A stretch of 64,000 bases of DNA. Source: Tropicimonas marinistellae (GTDB taxonomy: Bacteria; Pseudomonadota; Alphaproteobacteria; Rhodobacterales; Rhodobacteraceae). The position numbers and the translations under genes were made by a program. The notes beneath the pieces were generated by a model that did no database searches, was not told the origin of the DNA, and saw nothing but the letters and a program-made list of their open reading frames with translations. Position 1 is the stretch's first letter. Each line of letters begins with the position of its first letter. The stretch spans positions 1 through 64,000 of the forward strand of contig NZ_LNCI01000006.1 in the NCBI RefSeq assembly GCF_001509585.1, in the 5' to 3' direction. Positions 15,606 to 25,069 of this stretch are shown piece by piece.

Positions 15606-16871
15606 TCAGGTGGTGACCTTCATCACCTTGATGGCCTCGAAGTTCGAGATCCCGCCGCCGACGCGCTTCGTGGTGTAGAAATGCACGTAAGGCTTGTTGG
15701 TGTAGGGATCTCGCAGCACCCGAATGCCGACGCGATCGACGATCAGGTACCCGCGATTGAAGTTGCCGAAGGCGATCGGGAACTTGTTCGCCGCGACGGT
15801 CGGCATGAAGTCATCCGTGCGGATCGGCTTTCCGAGCAACGACGGCAGCTCGCCCTTGGAGTCCGGGATCTTGAACAGGTAGGTGCCGTCGCCATCCTTC
15901 AGCTTCCGCACCTTCAGCATCGTGTCGTCGGACATCAACCAGGAGGCATCCATGCGGTACTTCTGCTTGAGCGCGCCGAAGAGATCGATGAAGGCATCTG
16001 CGTCGGTGACCGCTGCTGCCGCACCGGATGCGACGAAGCCGACCTTGCCCCAGGCATAGCTGGCGTTGGCGACCATGGGATAGGAAAGGATCCCGCGCGG
16101 TTTGCCGACACCATCACCGCTGATGAAGGCCTCGCCCTCCTGCTCGGAGAACTCGATCGCGACCTCGTCTGCCAGCCATTGCGCGATGTCGATCGCTCCA
16201 TCGTCCAAGGCTTTCTGCGTCGCCGCCGGGTTGGCGTAGAGCTCCATCGTGTTGAAGACCAGCTCGCGCAGCGTCGGAGTGTCGGTTTGCGACCGGGATT
16301 CCTTTTCGCTAACCCAGCCGGAGCCGGTGCCGCCCATGCTCACCAGTTTCTTGTAGGTGTCGGTCGAGATGGGCATCACGTTCGAAACATCGCGCATCAC
16401 CGACACGCTTCCGACCACGCGGTCGATGGTCTCCGACATTTGCTCGGGCACCAGGTAGCCGCCATCCGGATCGCTGTCGGTCGACAGCGCCGCCTTCACC
16501 TCCAGCTCGTGGAGGTCGGCGTCGATGGCGCGATCACCCTTGCGGAACCACTTGTTGAACACGGCAGCATGCTCGGCCTTGGCCGGATCAGCGTCGGAAC
16601 CAGCACCGCCGGTCCGGAGTGCTGCGAGAGCGCGGTTGGTCTCATCGAGCGCCTTGGTCAGATCGGAGATCTCGGCGTTGATCTTGTCGACCTTCTCGGT
16701 CTGAACCACATCCGCGAAATTCGCCTTGATGCCCTTCAGCTCTTTCTCGTGCTCGTCCTTGAAGGCCGCGAAGGTCTTCTGCAGCTCTTCCAGGATTGCC
16801 GTGGGGTTGGACATGTCCGCGCGCACAGCGACGATCCCGCGCGCCTTGCGCGGGTTTTCCATTTTCGACAT
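15606..16871 (-). CDS. Major capsid protein, HK97 family
   Basis: 421 residues. Residues about 22-100 form a charged coiled coil, the scaffolding delta domain expected to be cut off by the protease. The remainder is the HK97 fold with GYLVPEQMSETI, GWVSEKESRSQTDTP and GKPRGILSYP features. The ATG at 16871 has a GGAAG site. It follows the protease gene by 11 bases. Confidence 0.93.
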   Translation of the reverse strand: MSKMENPRKARGIVAVRADMSNPTAILEELQKTFAAFKDEHEKELKGIKANFADVVQTEKVDKINAEISDLTKALDETNRALAALRTGGAGSDADPAKAEHAAVFNKWFRKGDRAIDADLHELEVKAALSTDSDPDGGYLVPEQMSETIDRVVGSVSVMRDVSNVMPISTDTYKKLVSMGGTGSGWVSEKESRSQTDTPTLRELVFNTMELYANPAATQKALDDGAIDIAQWLADEVAIEFSEQEGEAFISGDGVGKPRGILSYPMVANASYAWGKVGFVASGAAAAVTDADAFIDLFGALKQKYRMDASWLMSDDTMLKVRKLKDGDGTYLFKIPDSKGELPSLLGKPIRTDDFMPTVAANKFPIAFGNFNRGYLIVDRVGIRVLRDPYTNKPYVHFYTTKRVGGGISNFEAIKVMKVTT

Positions 16872-16882
16872 CGGTCTTCCTT

Positions 16883-17746
16883 TCAGGACTTGATGCTGTC
16901 GATGAGCTGCCTTGCGGCAGCACTCCAGTCGCCAGCGTCTCGCGTGGCGGTTCCGGCAGAGTCCGTCATGCCGGCAAGGGCCGCGTCAGGCATGCCCTTC
17001 AAATTCTTGATGATCTGGCGCGCGGCGGTTCGCGTGGCACCACCCTTTGTCATGCGCGCCTCGGCGATCCGCGCCGGGTTCACGAGGGAGGCGCGCGCCT
17101 CCGAACCGCCCTCGCCAACCGCGTCGCTCGAAAGCAGTGAGTCCGCGAGACCCGCCGCAATGGCGTCCTCGCCATTGAACCACGTCTCATCGTCCATCCA
17201 GCGCGCGGCCGCGCTCGCCTTCACGCCGGCCCGGTCGGAGTAGACGGAAGTCATGGCCTCGTCGAAGGTCTCGAGCGTGTCGGCAGCCTCGCGCATGTCG
17301 TGGCGATTCCCGATGGCAACCACCCAGGCATTGTGAACCATCACGAACCCGGCCTTGCCTATCTGGACGCTGTCGCCAGCCATCGAGATAACCGACGCCG
17401 CGCTCGCCGCCATGCCGAGGATCCGCACCGTCACCTTTGCAGGGTGAAGCCGCAGAAGGTTGTAGATCGCGACCCCCTCGAAAAAGTCGCCGCCGGGGCT
17501 GTTGATGTCGACGAACACCTCCTGCTCACCGATGGCGCGCAACGCGGAGGCAACCCGCTTCGAGGTAACGCCACCGCCGGTCCAGAAATCCTCGCCGATG
17601 ACATCCAGAACGGAGATCGTATTCTCCGGTGTCTGCTCGGCATGGATCCCAGGTGACCAGCGTTCCAGCGCATCGGGATCCGCTTCGAAGGCGAAGGTTT
17701 CCGGAGGCCGCTTGGCGTCGATTTCCGGCAGGGCTCGCAGGCTCAT
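16883..17746 (-). CDS. Capsid maturation protease, ClpP/S14 type
   Basis: 287 residues from the ATG at 17746, which overlaps the portal stop (ATGA); upstream in-frame codons lie inside portal and were not used. FVDINSPGGD, GMAASAASVI (nucleophile Ser) and MVHNAWV (catalytic His) give the ClpP-type site. It would process the capsid delta domain. The C-terminus carries a disordered, Ala-rich tail. Confidence 0.9.
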   Translation of the reverse strand: MSLRALPEIDAKRPPETFAFEADPDALERWSPGIHAEQTPENTISVLDVIGEDFWTGGGVTSKRVASALRAIGEQEVFVDINSPGGDFFEGVAIYNLLRLHPAKVTVRILGMAASAASVISMAGDSVQIGKAGFVMVHNAWVVAIGNRHDMREAADTLETFDEAMTSVYSDRAGVKASAAARWMDDETWFNGEDAIAAGLADSLLSSDAVGEGGSEARASLVNPARIAEARMTKGGATRTAARQIIKNLKGMPDAALAGMTDSAGTATRDAGDWSAAARQLIDSIKS

Positions 17747-18999
17747 GTCTCTGTGTCCTCTTTGCTCGTGCCGGCGGGCGTTCCGGCCGTGTTCGGCGGA
17801 TCGTAGTAGCGCCCGCCCTCCCCATCTTCCCGGGGGTTCATGTCCTCGAGGCTCCGCACCTCGTCGGTGTTCATCCAGCCCCACTGCAGCGCCTTGGCGT
17901 ATCCATCGACACGGCTCTTGAAATCGCCGCGTATCAGCGCCGACCGATTGAACCGTGTATAGACATTCGGCTCAGAGACGATGCTCCTGTCGAGGGACTC
18001 TTCCCAGGTCGTCAGGTGATCTTCGAGCGTGTAGGTGACGAAGCCGATCCCCTGCGACTCGATGCCCGTTCCCCAGCTCGATTGCTTGTCGACATCCCCG
18101 ATCATGTGGGGAGGTACGCCGAAGAACATGGCAATGTCGCCCCGGCTGAATTTTCGGGCCTCAATCCATTGCGCGTCCTCGTTGGTCATCGAGATCTTTT
18201 CGATCGTCATCCCCTCTTCCAGCACCAGCGAATGACCTTCGGCCTCACCACCCGCGCGGTACTCGTCGAGGCTTGCCCGCAGCGTCGCAACGGCTTCGGC
18301 GCCGATTCTCTCAGGGTGCGTCAGCACCGTCGACGGCCGAGCCGAGTTCTTCATCGTCTTCGCGCCGTGTCGCTCCTGCGCGATCGAGAGGCCTATGGAT
18401 TCACGCGCATAGGTGATCGGAGAGACCCCCCGAACGCCGTCAAGCGACAGCCCCACCAGGTGCAGCACATCATCCTGCGGCAAGACGATCTTGCTGCCGT
18501 TGCGCCGCGTGTAGGTGTAGGCCAGCGACAGGTCGTCGAGCTGGTCCACCCGCATCCGATCGGGATCGAGCGGATTGAGCCCGATGACACGCCGCCGGGA
18601 TTTCACCTTCAGCGCGTAGCCGTTTCCACGCAACAGGAGGTGCGCCTGCAGCATCCGCTTCATCTGCGACGGAGTCTGCCAGTCGTTCGGCCTTCGACGC
18701 AGCCACTCCCAATCGTCGTCCCAGGTCAGATTGACCCGCGTCTTCGCGCCCTCCCGCCGCATGACCTGCAAGGGAAGGTTGGCGACGGCGCCCGAGATGA
18801 GGCGGACGCACGCAAAGACGGCCCCGACGCGCAACGCTGACTCAGGCGTCACCGATACCCCGGCTGCCGACCCGGCGAGGCTCACCCGCAACGCCTCCTC
18901 CAATTGCCGTGGAGAGGTGATCGCGCGACCGCCATCGTCCGACTGCACCGCGGCGGAAGTACGTCGCACAATCGGAACGTCCCAGAGATTGCCCGTCAT
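17743..18999 (-). CDS. Portal protein, HK97 family
   Basis: 418 residues. The VFACVRLISGAVANLPLQV and HLLLRGNGYA helices and the later MFFGVPPHMIGDVDKQSSWGTGIE segment are signature HK97 portal features. It forms the dodecameric channel at one capsid vertex. The start overlaps the TerL stop. Confidence 0.94.
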   Translation of the reverse strand: MTGNLWDVPIVRRTSAAVQSDDGGRAITSPRQLEEALRVSLAGSAAGVSVTPESALRVGAVFACVRLISGAVANLPLQVMRREGAKTRVNLTWDDDWEWLRRRPNDWQTPSQMKRMLQAHLLLRGNGYALKVKSRRRVIGLNPLDPDRMRVDQLDDLSLAYTYTRRNGSKIVLPQDDVLHLVGLSLDGVRGVSPITYARESIGLSIAQERHGAKTMKNSARPSTVLTHPERIGAEAVATLRASLDEYRAGGEAEGHSLVLEEGMTIEKISMTNEDAQWIEARKFSRGDIAMFFGVPPHMIGDVDKQSSWGTGIESQGIGFVTYTLEDHLTTWEESLDRSIVSEPNVYTRFNRSALIRGDFKSRVDGYAKALQWGWMNTDEVRSLEDMNPREDGEGGRYYDPPNTAGTPAGTSKEDTET

Positions 19000-20705
19000 A
19001 CGACCAACGCTCCGCGCTCACCGTAGACGGATTTTCCTGCTGCTTCAGGTCCAAGGCTCATGAGCGTCACACCGTTAAAGAGTGACATGACCGGATCGAT
19101 CTTTGCCGACCCGCTCACTGCCTTCGTCACGACAACGGCGTTGCCCCGCGCTTCCGTCTTGGCGTTTCCGACGCACCAGGTCATCAGCCCCTGGTCAGCA
19201 TGTTTCAGCGACCCATCGAACAGCTTGCGCTCCGTTCCCTTGATCGCCCCATTCAGCCTGTAACCCTGGCTGACAGAGCGGAGCTGGTCTTCCGTCAGCC
19301 CGGCGTCGTAGAGCGCGTCGACGATCTGCGCGACGCCTTCCGGATCGAGCCCGACGGCCGCCTTCGCTGGAAGAAGCCCCGCGTCGTTCGCCTGTGCGAT
19401 GAGCGCGACCAATTCCTCGATGTCCTGTGTTTCATAGCTGCACAACGTCAGCTCACCCGCGGACTCCAGATCACGCAGCTCCGGGGCGATCTCCTTGCGC
19501 CGCTCCAGCACGATCTCGTGTGCCCAGGCACGCGACCAGCTCAGCCACCCGGTGCGCCCCTTCAGACGCCCCACGAAACTCATGCCGAGAAGGTCGTCGA
19601 GCCCGCCGCCGTCGATGCCGGCCACCACCACCTCGCAGCGATCAAACAGCCTTTCGACTGTCAGGTCAGGCTCGATCGACTTGGGCCAGTACACCGCGCC
19701 AACCCACCGATCCTGCACCAGGCCCTCGCCGATCTCGACGTTCAGATGCTGGCTCGCGAAAAGCGCCAGCGCGTCCGGGCCATCTTCTTCAGCCGTGCGA
19801 AGCTCGTCACGCAGATAGCCGAGGCTCACCGACCGTTCGAGGTTCGGATTTACCAGGCCCCACAGGTTCTCATCCTTCCAGCCGTTGTCCTTCGCTACCT
19901 CGCGCGGCAGCTCGTAGAGCACGGCCAGAACGGGAAGCTGCAGCTCGCCGTCCCGCACCCTGCGCGCCTTGTCCAGTTCCTTCTTGAACTGCCCGGCCGG
20001 TCGCTTCTTGGACTGCGTTGTGATTTGAAGGATGAACCCCTCCGGCCGCGCCGACAGACCTCCGCGGATCTCGATGAAGATCTCGCGCGCTTTTTCCTTG
20101 GCAGCCAGGACGTGGGTCTCATCGACCACGATGTATGTCGCCTTCGATCCTGTCACCACGTCGCCATCGGCCGAGACGATCATGATCACAGCCTCGGTTT
20201 CCCGATGCACAATCTGCTTCACGTGATCCTTGATGTGGAAGACAGCCACGAGGTCCGGATCCAGTTTCACGATCCCTTTCGCCTGGTTGAACACGATCGC
20301 CGAGATCGCCTGCGTCGGCGCGATCAGCAACAGCTCGGCCATCGGGCGCTCGTTCATGATTGCCGCTGTCACGATGATCGCGGCCGCGATGGCAGACTTC
20401 CCGTTCTTTTTCGGAACCAGCAGGAAGAACTCGCGGATCATCCGCGCCTTCAGAACCGGATCGTAGCAACCGAAGATTGCGCGGACGAAGTCGAAAACCC
20501 AGTCCTCGCAGATCTCACCGTAGGTCGGTGTGCCGATCAGGTCCGGAACCCGGAGACGCTTAAAGATCCGAAGCGCCTTTTCCGCGACAACCTCATTCAG
20601 CGGCAGATCCGGAACCATGGATCGTCCTTGCAGGATCCGGTCCTTCCAGTCTGGAACTGCCGTCGACCACCGCTGGTCCGGCTGGTGTTGGGACGACAGA
20701 TCCAT
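18996..20705 (-). CDS. terL: Terminase large subunit
   Basis: 569 residues. The packaging ATPase domain has an atypical Walker A (VPKKNGKSA, about residues 96-104), the usual form in this family, and Walker B YIVVDETH. The nuclease domain has VVAGIDGGGLDD, with the metal-binding Asp. The start overlaps the TerS stop as TGATG. Confidence 0.94.
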   Translation of the reverse strand: MDLSSQHQPDQRWSTAVPDWKDRILQGRSMVPDLPLNEVVAEKALRIFKRLRVPDLIGTPTYGEICEDWVFDFVRAIFGCYDPVLKARMIREFFLLVPKKNGKSAIAAAIIVTAAIMNERPMAELLLIAPTQAISAIVFNQAKGIVKLDPDLVAVFHIKDHVKQIVHRETEAVIMIVSADGDVVTGSKATYIVVDETHVLAAKEKAREIFIEIRGGLSARPEGFILQITTQSKKRPAGQFKKELDKARRVRDGELQLPVLAVLYELPREVAKDNGWKDENLWGLVNPNLERSVSLGYLRDELRTAEEDGPDALALFASQHLNVEIGEGLVQDRWVGAVYWPKSIEPDLTVERLFDRCEVVVAGIDGGGLDDLLGMSFVGRLKGRTGWLSWSRAWAHEIVLERRKEIAPELRDLESAGELTLCSYETQDIEELVALIAQANDAGLLPAKAAVGLDPEGVAQIVDALYDAGLTEDQLRSVSQGYRLNGAIKGTERKLFDGSLKHADQGLMTWCVGNAKTEARGNAVVVTKAVSGSAKIDPVMSLFNGVTLMSLGPEAAGKSVYGERGALVV

Positions 20706-21211
20706 CAGTTGTAGTTCCCCGGCTTCAGATCGCCGCCCCAGGCATCGCCCTCAATGGTCTCCGCAGCCGCCCGGCGTGCTAGTTCCTTTTTGCCCACCGG
20801 CTCGTCTGCCGGTTCGCTTCGCAGCCGCGCACCCGCCAGGGCCCGGTCGTTCTTCTCCACGAGCTGCTCGAAGAACCTCATGGCACCGACATTCCCACTC
20901 TCGAAAGCCGCAGCCGCGGCGGCCTCAAGCTGCTTGGCAAAGAGGAGATCCCGCGCCCGATCGCGAACGGCCAGCTCGGCTCTAAAATGCCGCTTCAGCG
21001 TCGGGAGCGAGATCGGCTTTCCCGTGCGCGGGTCCAGGATGCAGCCGGCAATGCGGTCGTTCTTCCAGCCCATCGCGAGCAACATGCTGACTTTACGTGA
21101 GTTTTCCTCGGTCCATTCGAACGGCGGCCGACCCTTCTTGCGAGCCACACGGTATACGGGTTCTCCCCAAAGGTTGCGGCCGATCACATCGTCCGGATTT
21201 TCTCTACTCAC
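20705..21211 (-). CDS. Terminase small subunit
   Basis: 168 residues with a GTG start. It has a helix-turn-helix-like region (WTEENSRKVSMLLAMGWKNDRIAG, then LPTLKRHFRAEL) as expected for the DNA-recognition subunit, followed by a helical oligomerisation part. Position directly before TerL supports the call. Confidence 0.82.
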   Translation of the reverse strand: MSRENPDDVIGRNLWGEPVYRVARKKGRPPFEWTEENSRKVSMLLAMGWKNDRIAGCILDPRTGKPISLPTLKRHFRAELAVRDRARDLLFAKQLEAAAAAAFESGNVGAMRFFEQLVEKNDRALAGARLRSEPADEPVGKKELARRAAAETIEGDAWGGDLKPGNYN

Positions 21212-21289
21212 AGAAAAAAAATCCCTCGCTTAGGGGGCGGCTGGTTTCCGTTCCAGCGCGCTCCAGAGTTTCGACCACCCCCCCCATAT

Positions 21290-21676
21290 TCAGGTCTGGT
21301 GGGTCAGTTTAAGCTTCTCGGCGGCGATCATTTCCGCGTCGCCAGCGAACCGCGCCTCGATCGACAGGCATACCGCGTGGCAGTCCCGGCAGACCAATCG
21401 CAGGTTGGACAACACGTACCGGAGCTCGGGCATGAGCCTCCAGGGCCGCACGTGGTCAACGATCGCGGCCCGCGGATCCGACCGGCCGGAGACGACGATG
21501 CAGCCGCACATCTGACACAGACACAGGTCCCGCTGGACCACCGCGTCACGAACCTTGCGGCCGCGCCGCGTCGAGAATGGATGCGCCACCCCAACGGTGG
21601 ATGGCTTGATGCCGGACCCGGCCACGCGCGATGGCGCCTGCGCCAACCGTGGCTTCACCGCTTTCAGCCTGCCCAT
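21290..21676 (-). CDS. HNH endonuclease
   Basis: About 128 residues from the ATG at 21676 (GGGGGTGTGG upstream); an in-frame start 25 codons earlier is weaker. It has paired cysteines (CQMCGC and CRDC), VDHVRPWRL with the catalytic His, and an LSNLRLVCRDCH end: the HNH zinc-finger nuclease fold. HNH genes next to terminase are typical of cos-packaging phages, so a cos site may lie nearby (21212-21289 is noncoding). Confidence 0.87.
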   Translation of the reverse strand: MGRLKAVKPRLAQAPSRVAGSGIKPSTVGVAHPFSTRRGRKVRDAVVQRDLCLCQMCGCIVVSGRSDPRAAIVDHVRPWRLMPELRYVLSNLRLVCRDCHAVCLSIEARFAGDAEMIAAEKLKLTHQT

Positions 21677-21782
21677 CCACACCCCCAAACGCAAAGCGCC
21701 CGGGGCGGGATCTCCGCTCCGGGCGCACTGGTGTTCTTGGCTTAATGTCAATAGATGTAGTTCCTGACGTTGTCAACGACCA

Positions 21783-22478
21783 CTATCGGTCGTCGCGCCA
21801 CGGCGTCATCGGCGGCATGACGGACGTCACCTTGAACCCGTCCAGGCCGACCGAGCGCAACGCGTCCTGCAGGTGCAGCAGCGCGCCCCACCAATCGAGG
21901 TAGAACCGCCGCGCGGCCGAGATCCTCTCGTTGCTTGGCGTCCATCTGCACGGGCAGAACCGGATCTCGTGCCGCTTGACCCGACGGATGCGCGTGGTCG
22001 GGTTCTTCGGATTGCGCAACCACTTCTCCTCGTCCCAATGCCCCGCAACATCAGTCCGCGCCATGGGACCGCCGTGGCGGCTGGCCCGCTTCCACTCCGC
22101 CGGCGCCAGGCGCGGCACCGCGCCGGGCATCCAGTCGGGCACCTGCCGCGCCCGTGCCAGCTCCGCGATCATCACCGCCATGCGCCGCCCGCCACGCTGG
22201 ACCGGCATCCCGCAGACCACGGCCGCGACGATCTCCGCATCCGTTGCGCGCGGCGACCAGCCACCGCCATCGATCTTCGCCCCGAGCCTGGCCTGCTCCA
22301 TCAGCACGGCCTCGATGCCGACGCAACGCCCGGGCGCGAACTCGTCGAAGTCGAGCGACGCGCATTCCACCGCGAAGGCCCACTCCAGCAGCTCCTGCAC
22401 CGCAATGGGCTCCCGCTGCCGCCCGGGCCGGACCGGAGCGTTCCGGCCGTCTGCCGTAATCAATCTTGCCATGTTCAT
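21783..22478 (-). CDS. Conserved phage protein of unknown function
   Basis: 231 residues. The middle carries ARLGAKIDGGG, and the C-terminus is rich in Trp and Arg with paired Cys (FCPCRW). It lies between the iteron region and the HNH gene at the end of the early block, where antiterminators or replication partners are common. I cannot assign it. Confidence 0.6.
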   Translation of the reverse strand: MNMARLITADGRNAPVRPGRQREPIAVQELLEWAFAVECASLDFDEFAPGRCVGIEAVLMEQARLGAKIDGGGWSPRATDAEIVAAVVCGMPVQRGGRRMAVMIAELARARQVPDWMPGAVPRLAPAEWKRASRHGGPMARTDVAGHWDEEKWLRNPKNPTTRIRRVKRHEIRFCPCRWTPSNERISAARRFYLDWWGALLHLQDALRSVGLDGFKVTSVMPPMTPWRDDR

Positions 22479-22505
22479 CCGCTCGCTTCCCCTTGCGCCT
22501 GCCCC

Positions 22506-22782
22506 GGGACGCTTTGCGCCCTACCGTCCCGCAAACGTCCCACCGACCGTCCCGCCTCTATCTCTTTCTATTCATTTGATAATTGTATTGATTGGAAGGG
22601 TTTGGGACGGTGGGACGGTCAAAACATACCCCCATCCCCGCGCCTGTGCGCAGGTATGTACGGTTTTCAGCGTCCCACCGTCCCACCCCGTCCGGCGGGC
22701 CGAATATCCTGCGCAAATTCAAGGGCTTGAGAGTGGGACACTTGGCGGGACGTTTGCGGGACGCTTCCCTGCAAAACGTCCC
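22506..22782. other. Iteron-rich probable phage replication origin
   Basis: Eleven exact GGGACG/CGTCCC hexamers occur in 277 bases (22506, 22525, 22536, 22548, 22604, 22612, 22671, 22679, 22747, 22758, 22777), plus two imperfect ones (22689, 22735). Spacings include 8, 11 and 12 bases. An AT-rich stretch lies at 22556-22600. An inverted repeat ACATACC/GGTATGT (22624-22630 and 22653-22659) lies near the centre. No coding frame fits 22479-22808. Iterons around an AT-rich segment beside the helicase gene are the usual shape of an origin. Confidence 0.7.
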
Positions 22783-22808
22783 GGCTTCTGTGTATCCGTG
22801 CACGAACA

Positions 22809-24626
22809 TCACGAGACAGCCCCCGGAAGGTGCGAAACCGGGATCAGCACGCCCCGCACTTTGCGGTCGCCGCAGCGCAAGGGTCCGGGCGCCGGGCGGG
22901 CACCATCGAGGGTCAGCAGCGCCGCCCTGTGGCCGCCGCCGCGCCACCTGGTGCCCCCGAAGGCGCGGTTCAGTTGCGGATGCTCCCCGTTGATCACGAA
23001 GAGCTCGCGCTTGCCCACGTCGCCATCGACCACCCGCAGCCCCAGCCGCGCCAGCAGCTTCACGTCCGCCGGCGCATCGAGCGGCATGTCCTTGAAGCCC
23101 TGCAGGGAGGCGACCAGCTCGCTCACCTGCACCACGCCGCCGTGGTCCTTCTGCAGCAGGTAGGCGAGCAGCGTGCGCAGGCAGCGCTCGCCCTCGCCCT
23201 CCGTCTGCGCCTCCTTGGCCTCCATCAGCAGCGGCCGCGCGATTGCCTGCGCCTCCACCAGCCGGTCGTCGTCGAGCGGCGTGTCGTGCAGCATCAGGTC
23301 CCACCCGGCGAGGACGGCGCCAATGGTGTCGCCTGCCCGGCTGTCGCCGCCCATGGTCTGCACCAGCGCCGCGTAGCGCCTGTGTGCATCGTCCCACCGC
23401 TGCGGCGCCAGGTCGAGCATGCGGCGCCAGACGGCGGGCCCGAGGTTCAGCGCGTCCTCCTCCAGGTCCGCCAGCCGCGCCGCCGCGTCGGTGGCGTCCG
23501 ACGCATCGGGACGCGCCTGCATCGAAAGCATGACGAACCGCGACCGGTCCTGCGGCTGCATGATGCCCGGCACGATCGAGGCGAGCAGCCCGGCGCCGAA
23601 CAGCGCGAAGCGGATCGCCGCGTGTTGCGCCGTGCCGCGCTCCACCTGGGCGCCATCGGCATCGCTCATCAGCCGGAAAAGCGCGATGATCGCCTCCACC
23701 TGCCCGGCCTCGCCCGTCGTCTCCGCCTCGTCGAAGATCCGCACGATGGCCTGCCGGTTGGTCGCCTGCCGGACGGCCGCCTCGCTGGCGCCCTTCTTGA
23801 CGCCGCCGGACATGCCGCCCAGCAGGGAGGACAGGATGCGCACCAGCGTCGACTTGCCCGACCCCAGCTTGCCCTGGATCCACATATGCGTGCGCCAGCG
23901 CGGGAACTGCCCCAGCACCGCCTGCCCGACCCAGCCCATGGCCACGTCGGCATCGATCGGGCGGCCCCATGCCCAGGTATCGCGAATCCGGTCGCGCACG
24001 AAGGCCAGTTCCAAGGCCGCCGCCGGCACCGACCCCGGCGTCGGGCAGCCGGGCGCGGCCGGGTAGATCGCCCGCTCAAGGAAGGCACCGGCCGGCTGTG
24101 CGCCATCGGGCAACAGCAGCGTGTCGCCCACGTGGGCCAGCGGCGCCCCGCCGGGGCCGCGCCAGGTTCCCAGCGACCGGACCTGCGTGTTCGGCGCGTA
24201 GAGCGGCAGCTCAGAACAGGCGGTGATCAGGAATTCCGCCGCGTGGTTGGTGTTGAAATCCTTGTCGCCTTTCAGGGGCTTCGCGATCCACCGCAGCCAC
24301 CGGAGCGGGTCCGCCACGCCGGCGAACAGCGAGAACAGGCGCGTCCGGTTCGACAGGTCGCGCGCCGTCAGCGGCACCAGCTCGCCCCGCGCGGACAGGA
24401 AGTAGAACACGCCATCGGCAGCGCCAACGGGCCGCACAGGGAACGCCGGCGGCAGGTCGCGCGCGTCCGCCGCCCCGCGGGGCGGGAGAGCCTCTTTGCC
24501 CCGGCCACCCCGCGGAATCGGGGGGGAGGAGGCATGGACGCCGCCCGCGTCGTCTTCGTTCGGATCGGGGCCGACTTCGTCTTGCTCCCCGACCGGCTGC
24601 AATCTGTCGAATGGATCGTCTGTCAT
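22809..24626 (-). CDS. Helicase-like replication ATPase
   Basis: 605 residues from the ATG at 24626 (ATGA overlap with the upstream stop). After a disordered N-terminus and a beta/alpha region it has an ATPase core with Walker A WIQGKLGSGKST and a likely Walker B IVRIFDEAE. It resembles phage DNA helicase or primase-helicase proteins of the AAA+/SF3 kind. It sits beside the iteron region and probably opens the origin. I see no clear primase catalytic domain. Confidence 0.72.
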   Translation of the reverse strand: MTDDPFDRLQPVGEQDEVGPDPNEDDAGGVHASSPPIPRGGRGKEALPPRGAADARDLPPAFPVRPVGAADGVFYFLSARGELVPLTARDLSNRTRLFSLFAGVADPLRWLRWIAKPLKGDKDFNTNHAAEFLITACSELPLYAPNTQVRSLGTWRGPGGAPLAHVGDTLLLPDGAQPAGAFLERAIYPAAPGCPTPGSVPAAALELAFVRDRIRDTWAWGRPIDADVAMGWVGQAVLGQFPRWRTHMWIQGKLGSGKSTLVRILSSLLGGMSGGVKKGASEAAVRQATNRQAIVRIFDEAETTGEAGQVEAIIALFRLMSDADGAQVERGTAQHAAIRFALFGAGLLASIVPGIMQPQDRSRFVMLSMQARPDASDATDAAARLADLEEDALNLGPAVWRRMLDLAPQRWDDAHRRYAALVQTMGGDSRAGDTIGAVLAGWDLMLHDTPLDDDRLVEAQAIARPLLMEAKEAQTEGEGERCLRTLLAYLLQKDHGGVVQVSELVASLQGFKDMPLDAPADVKLLARLGLRVVDGDVGKRELFVINGEHPQLNRAFGGTRWRGGGHRAALLTLDGARPAPGPLRCGDRKVRGVLIPVSHLPGAVS

Positions 24627-25069
24627 GTCTTGCGGAACGCCCCGTCCGGATCGACCTTTCGCAGGAAGGCCGCGCGATCTGCCTCGGGCATCGCCTCCCA
24701 CAGCGCGACAAGCAGGCGCTTTAGCGCGCCCGTGTTCAGCCGGCCGCGATCTGCCATCAGGCGCCGGGCAAGGGCCGCGAAATAGACCTCCACCTCGCGC
24801 GGGCTGGCGAGATCGGCCCAGAACGCCGCATCGGCGCGTATGTCGTCGAACGACGCGGGCGGCCCGGCCGTCTCCAGCTCCGCCAAGGCGCGATCGAGCA
24901 TCCAGGCCATCGCCTCGCGCGGGCATCGGTCGCCCTGCCCGAACAGCGTCTGCAGCACGTCGAACAGCAAGAGCTCCGGCGACAGCCGGTAGAGCGTCAC
25001 CTTTTGCAACAGGATGTCGGTGCGGGACCCTACGGCCGCCCCTGCCTCGATCGGCCTCTGCTCGGTCAT
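24623..25069 (-). CDS. Hypothetical early phage protein
   Basis: 148 residues from the ATG at 25069, overlapping the upstream stop. Almost all helical by pattern, acidic in the middle. Coupled to the helicase gene by ATGA, so probably a replication accessory protein. Family not recognised. Confidence 0.6.
   Translation of the reverse strand: MTEQRPIEAGAAVGSRTDILLQKVTLYRLSPELLLFDVLQTLFGQGDRCPREAMAWMLDRALAELETAGPPASFDDIRADAAFWADLASPREVEVYFAALARRLMADRGRLNTGALKRLLVALWEAMPEADRAAFLRKVDPDGAFRKT

Noticed and set aside
22506-22782. Possible CRISPR array
   Set aside because: The repeats are only 6 bases, in both orientations, with irregular spacing; they fit iterons, not CRISPR repeats.
22830-24785. 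651-codon plus-strand frame
   Set aside because: Antisense to the helicase-like gene, which has Walker motifs; composition is typical of a shadow.
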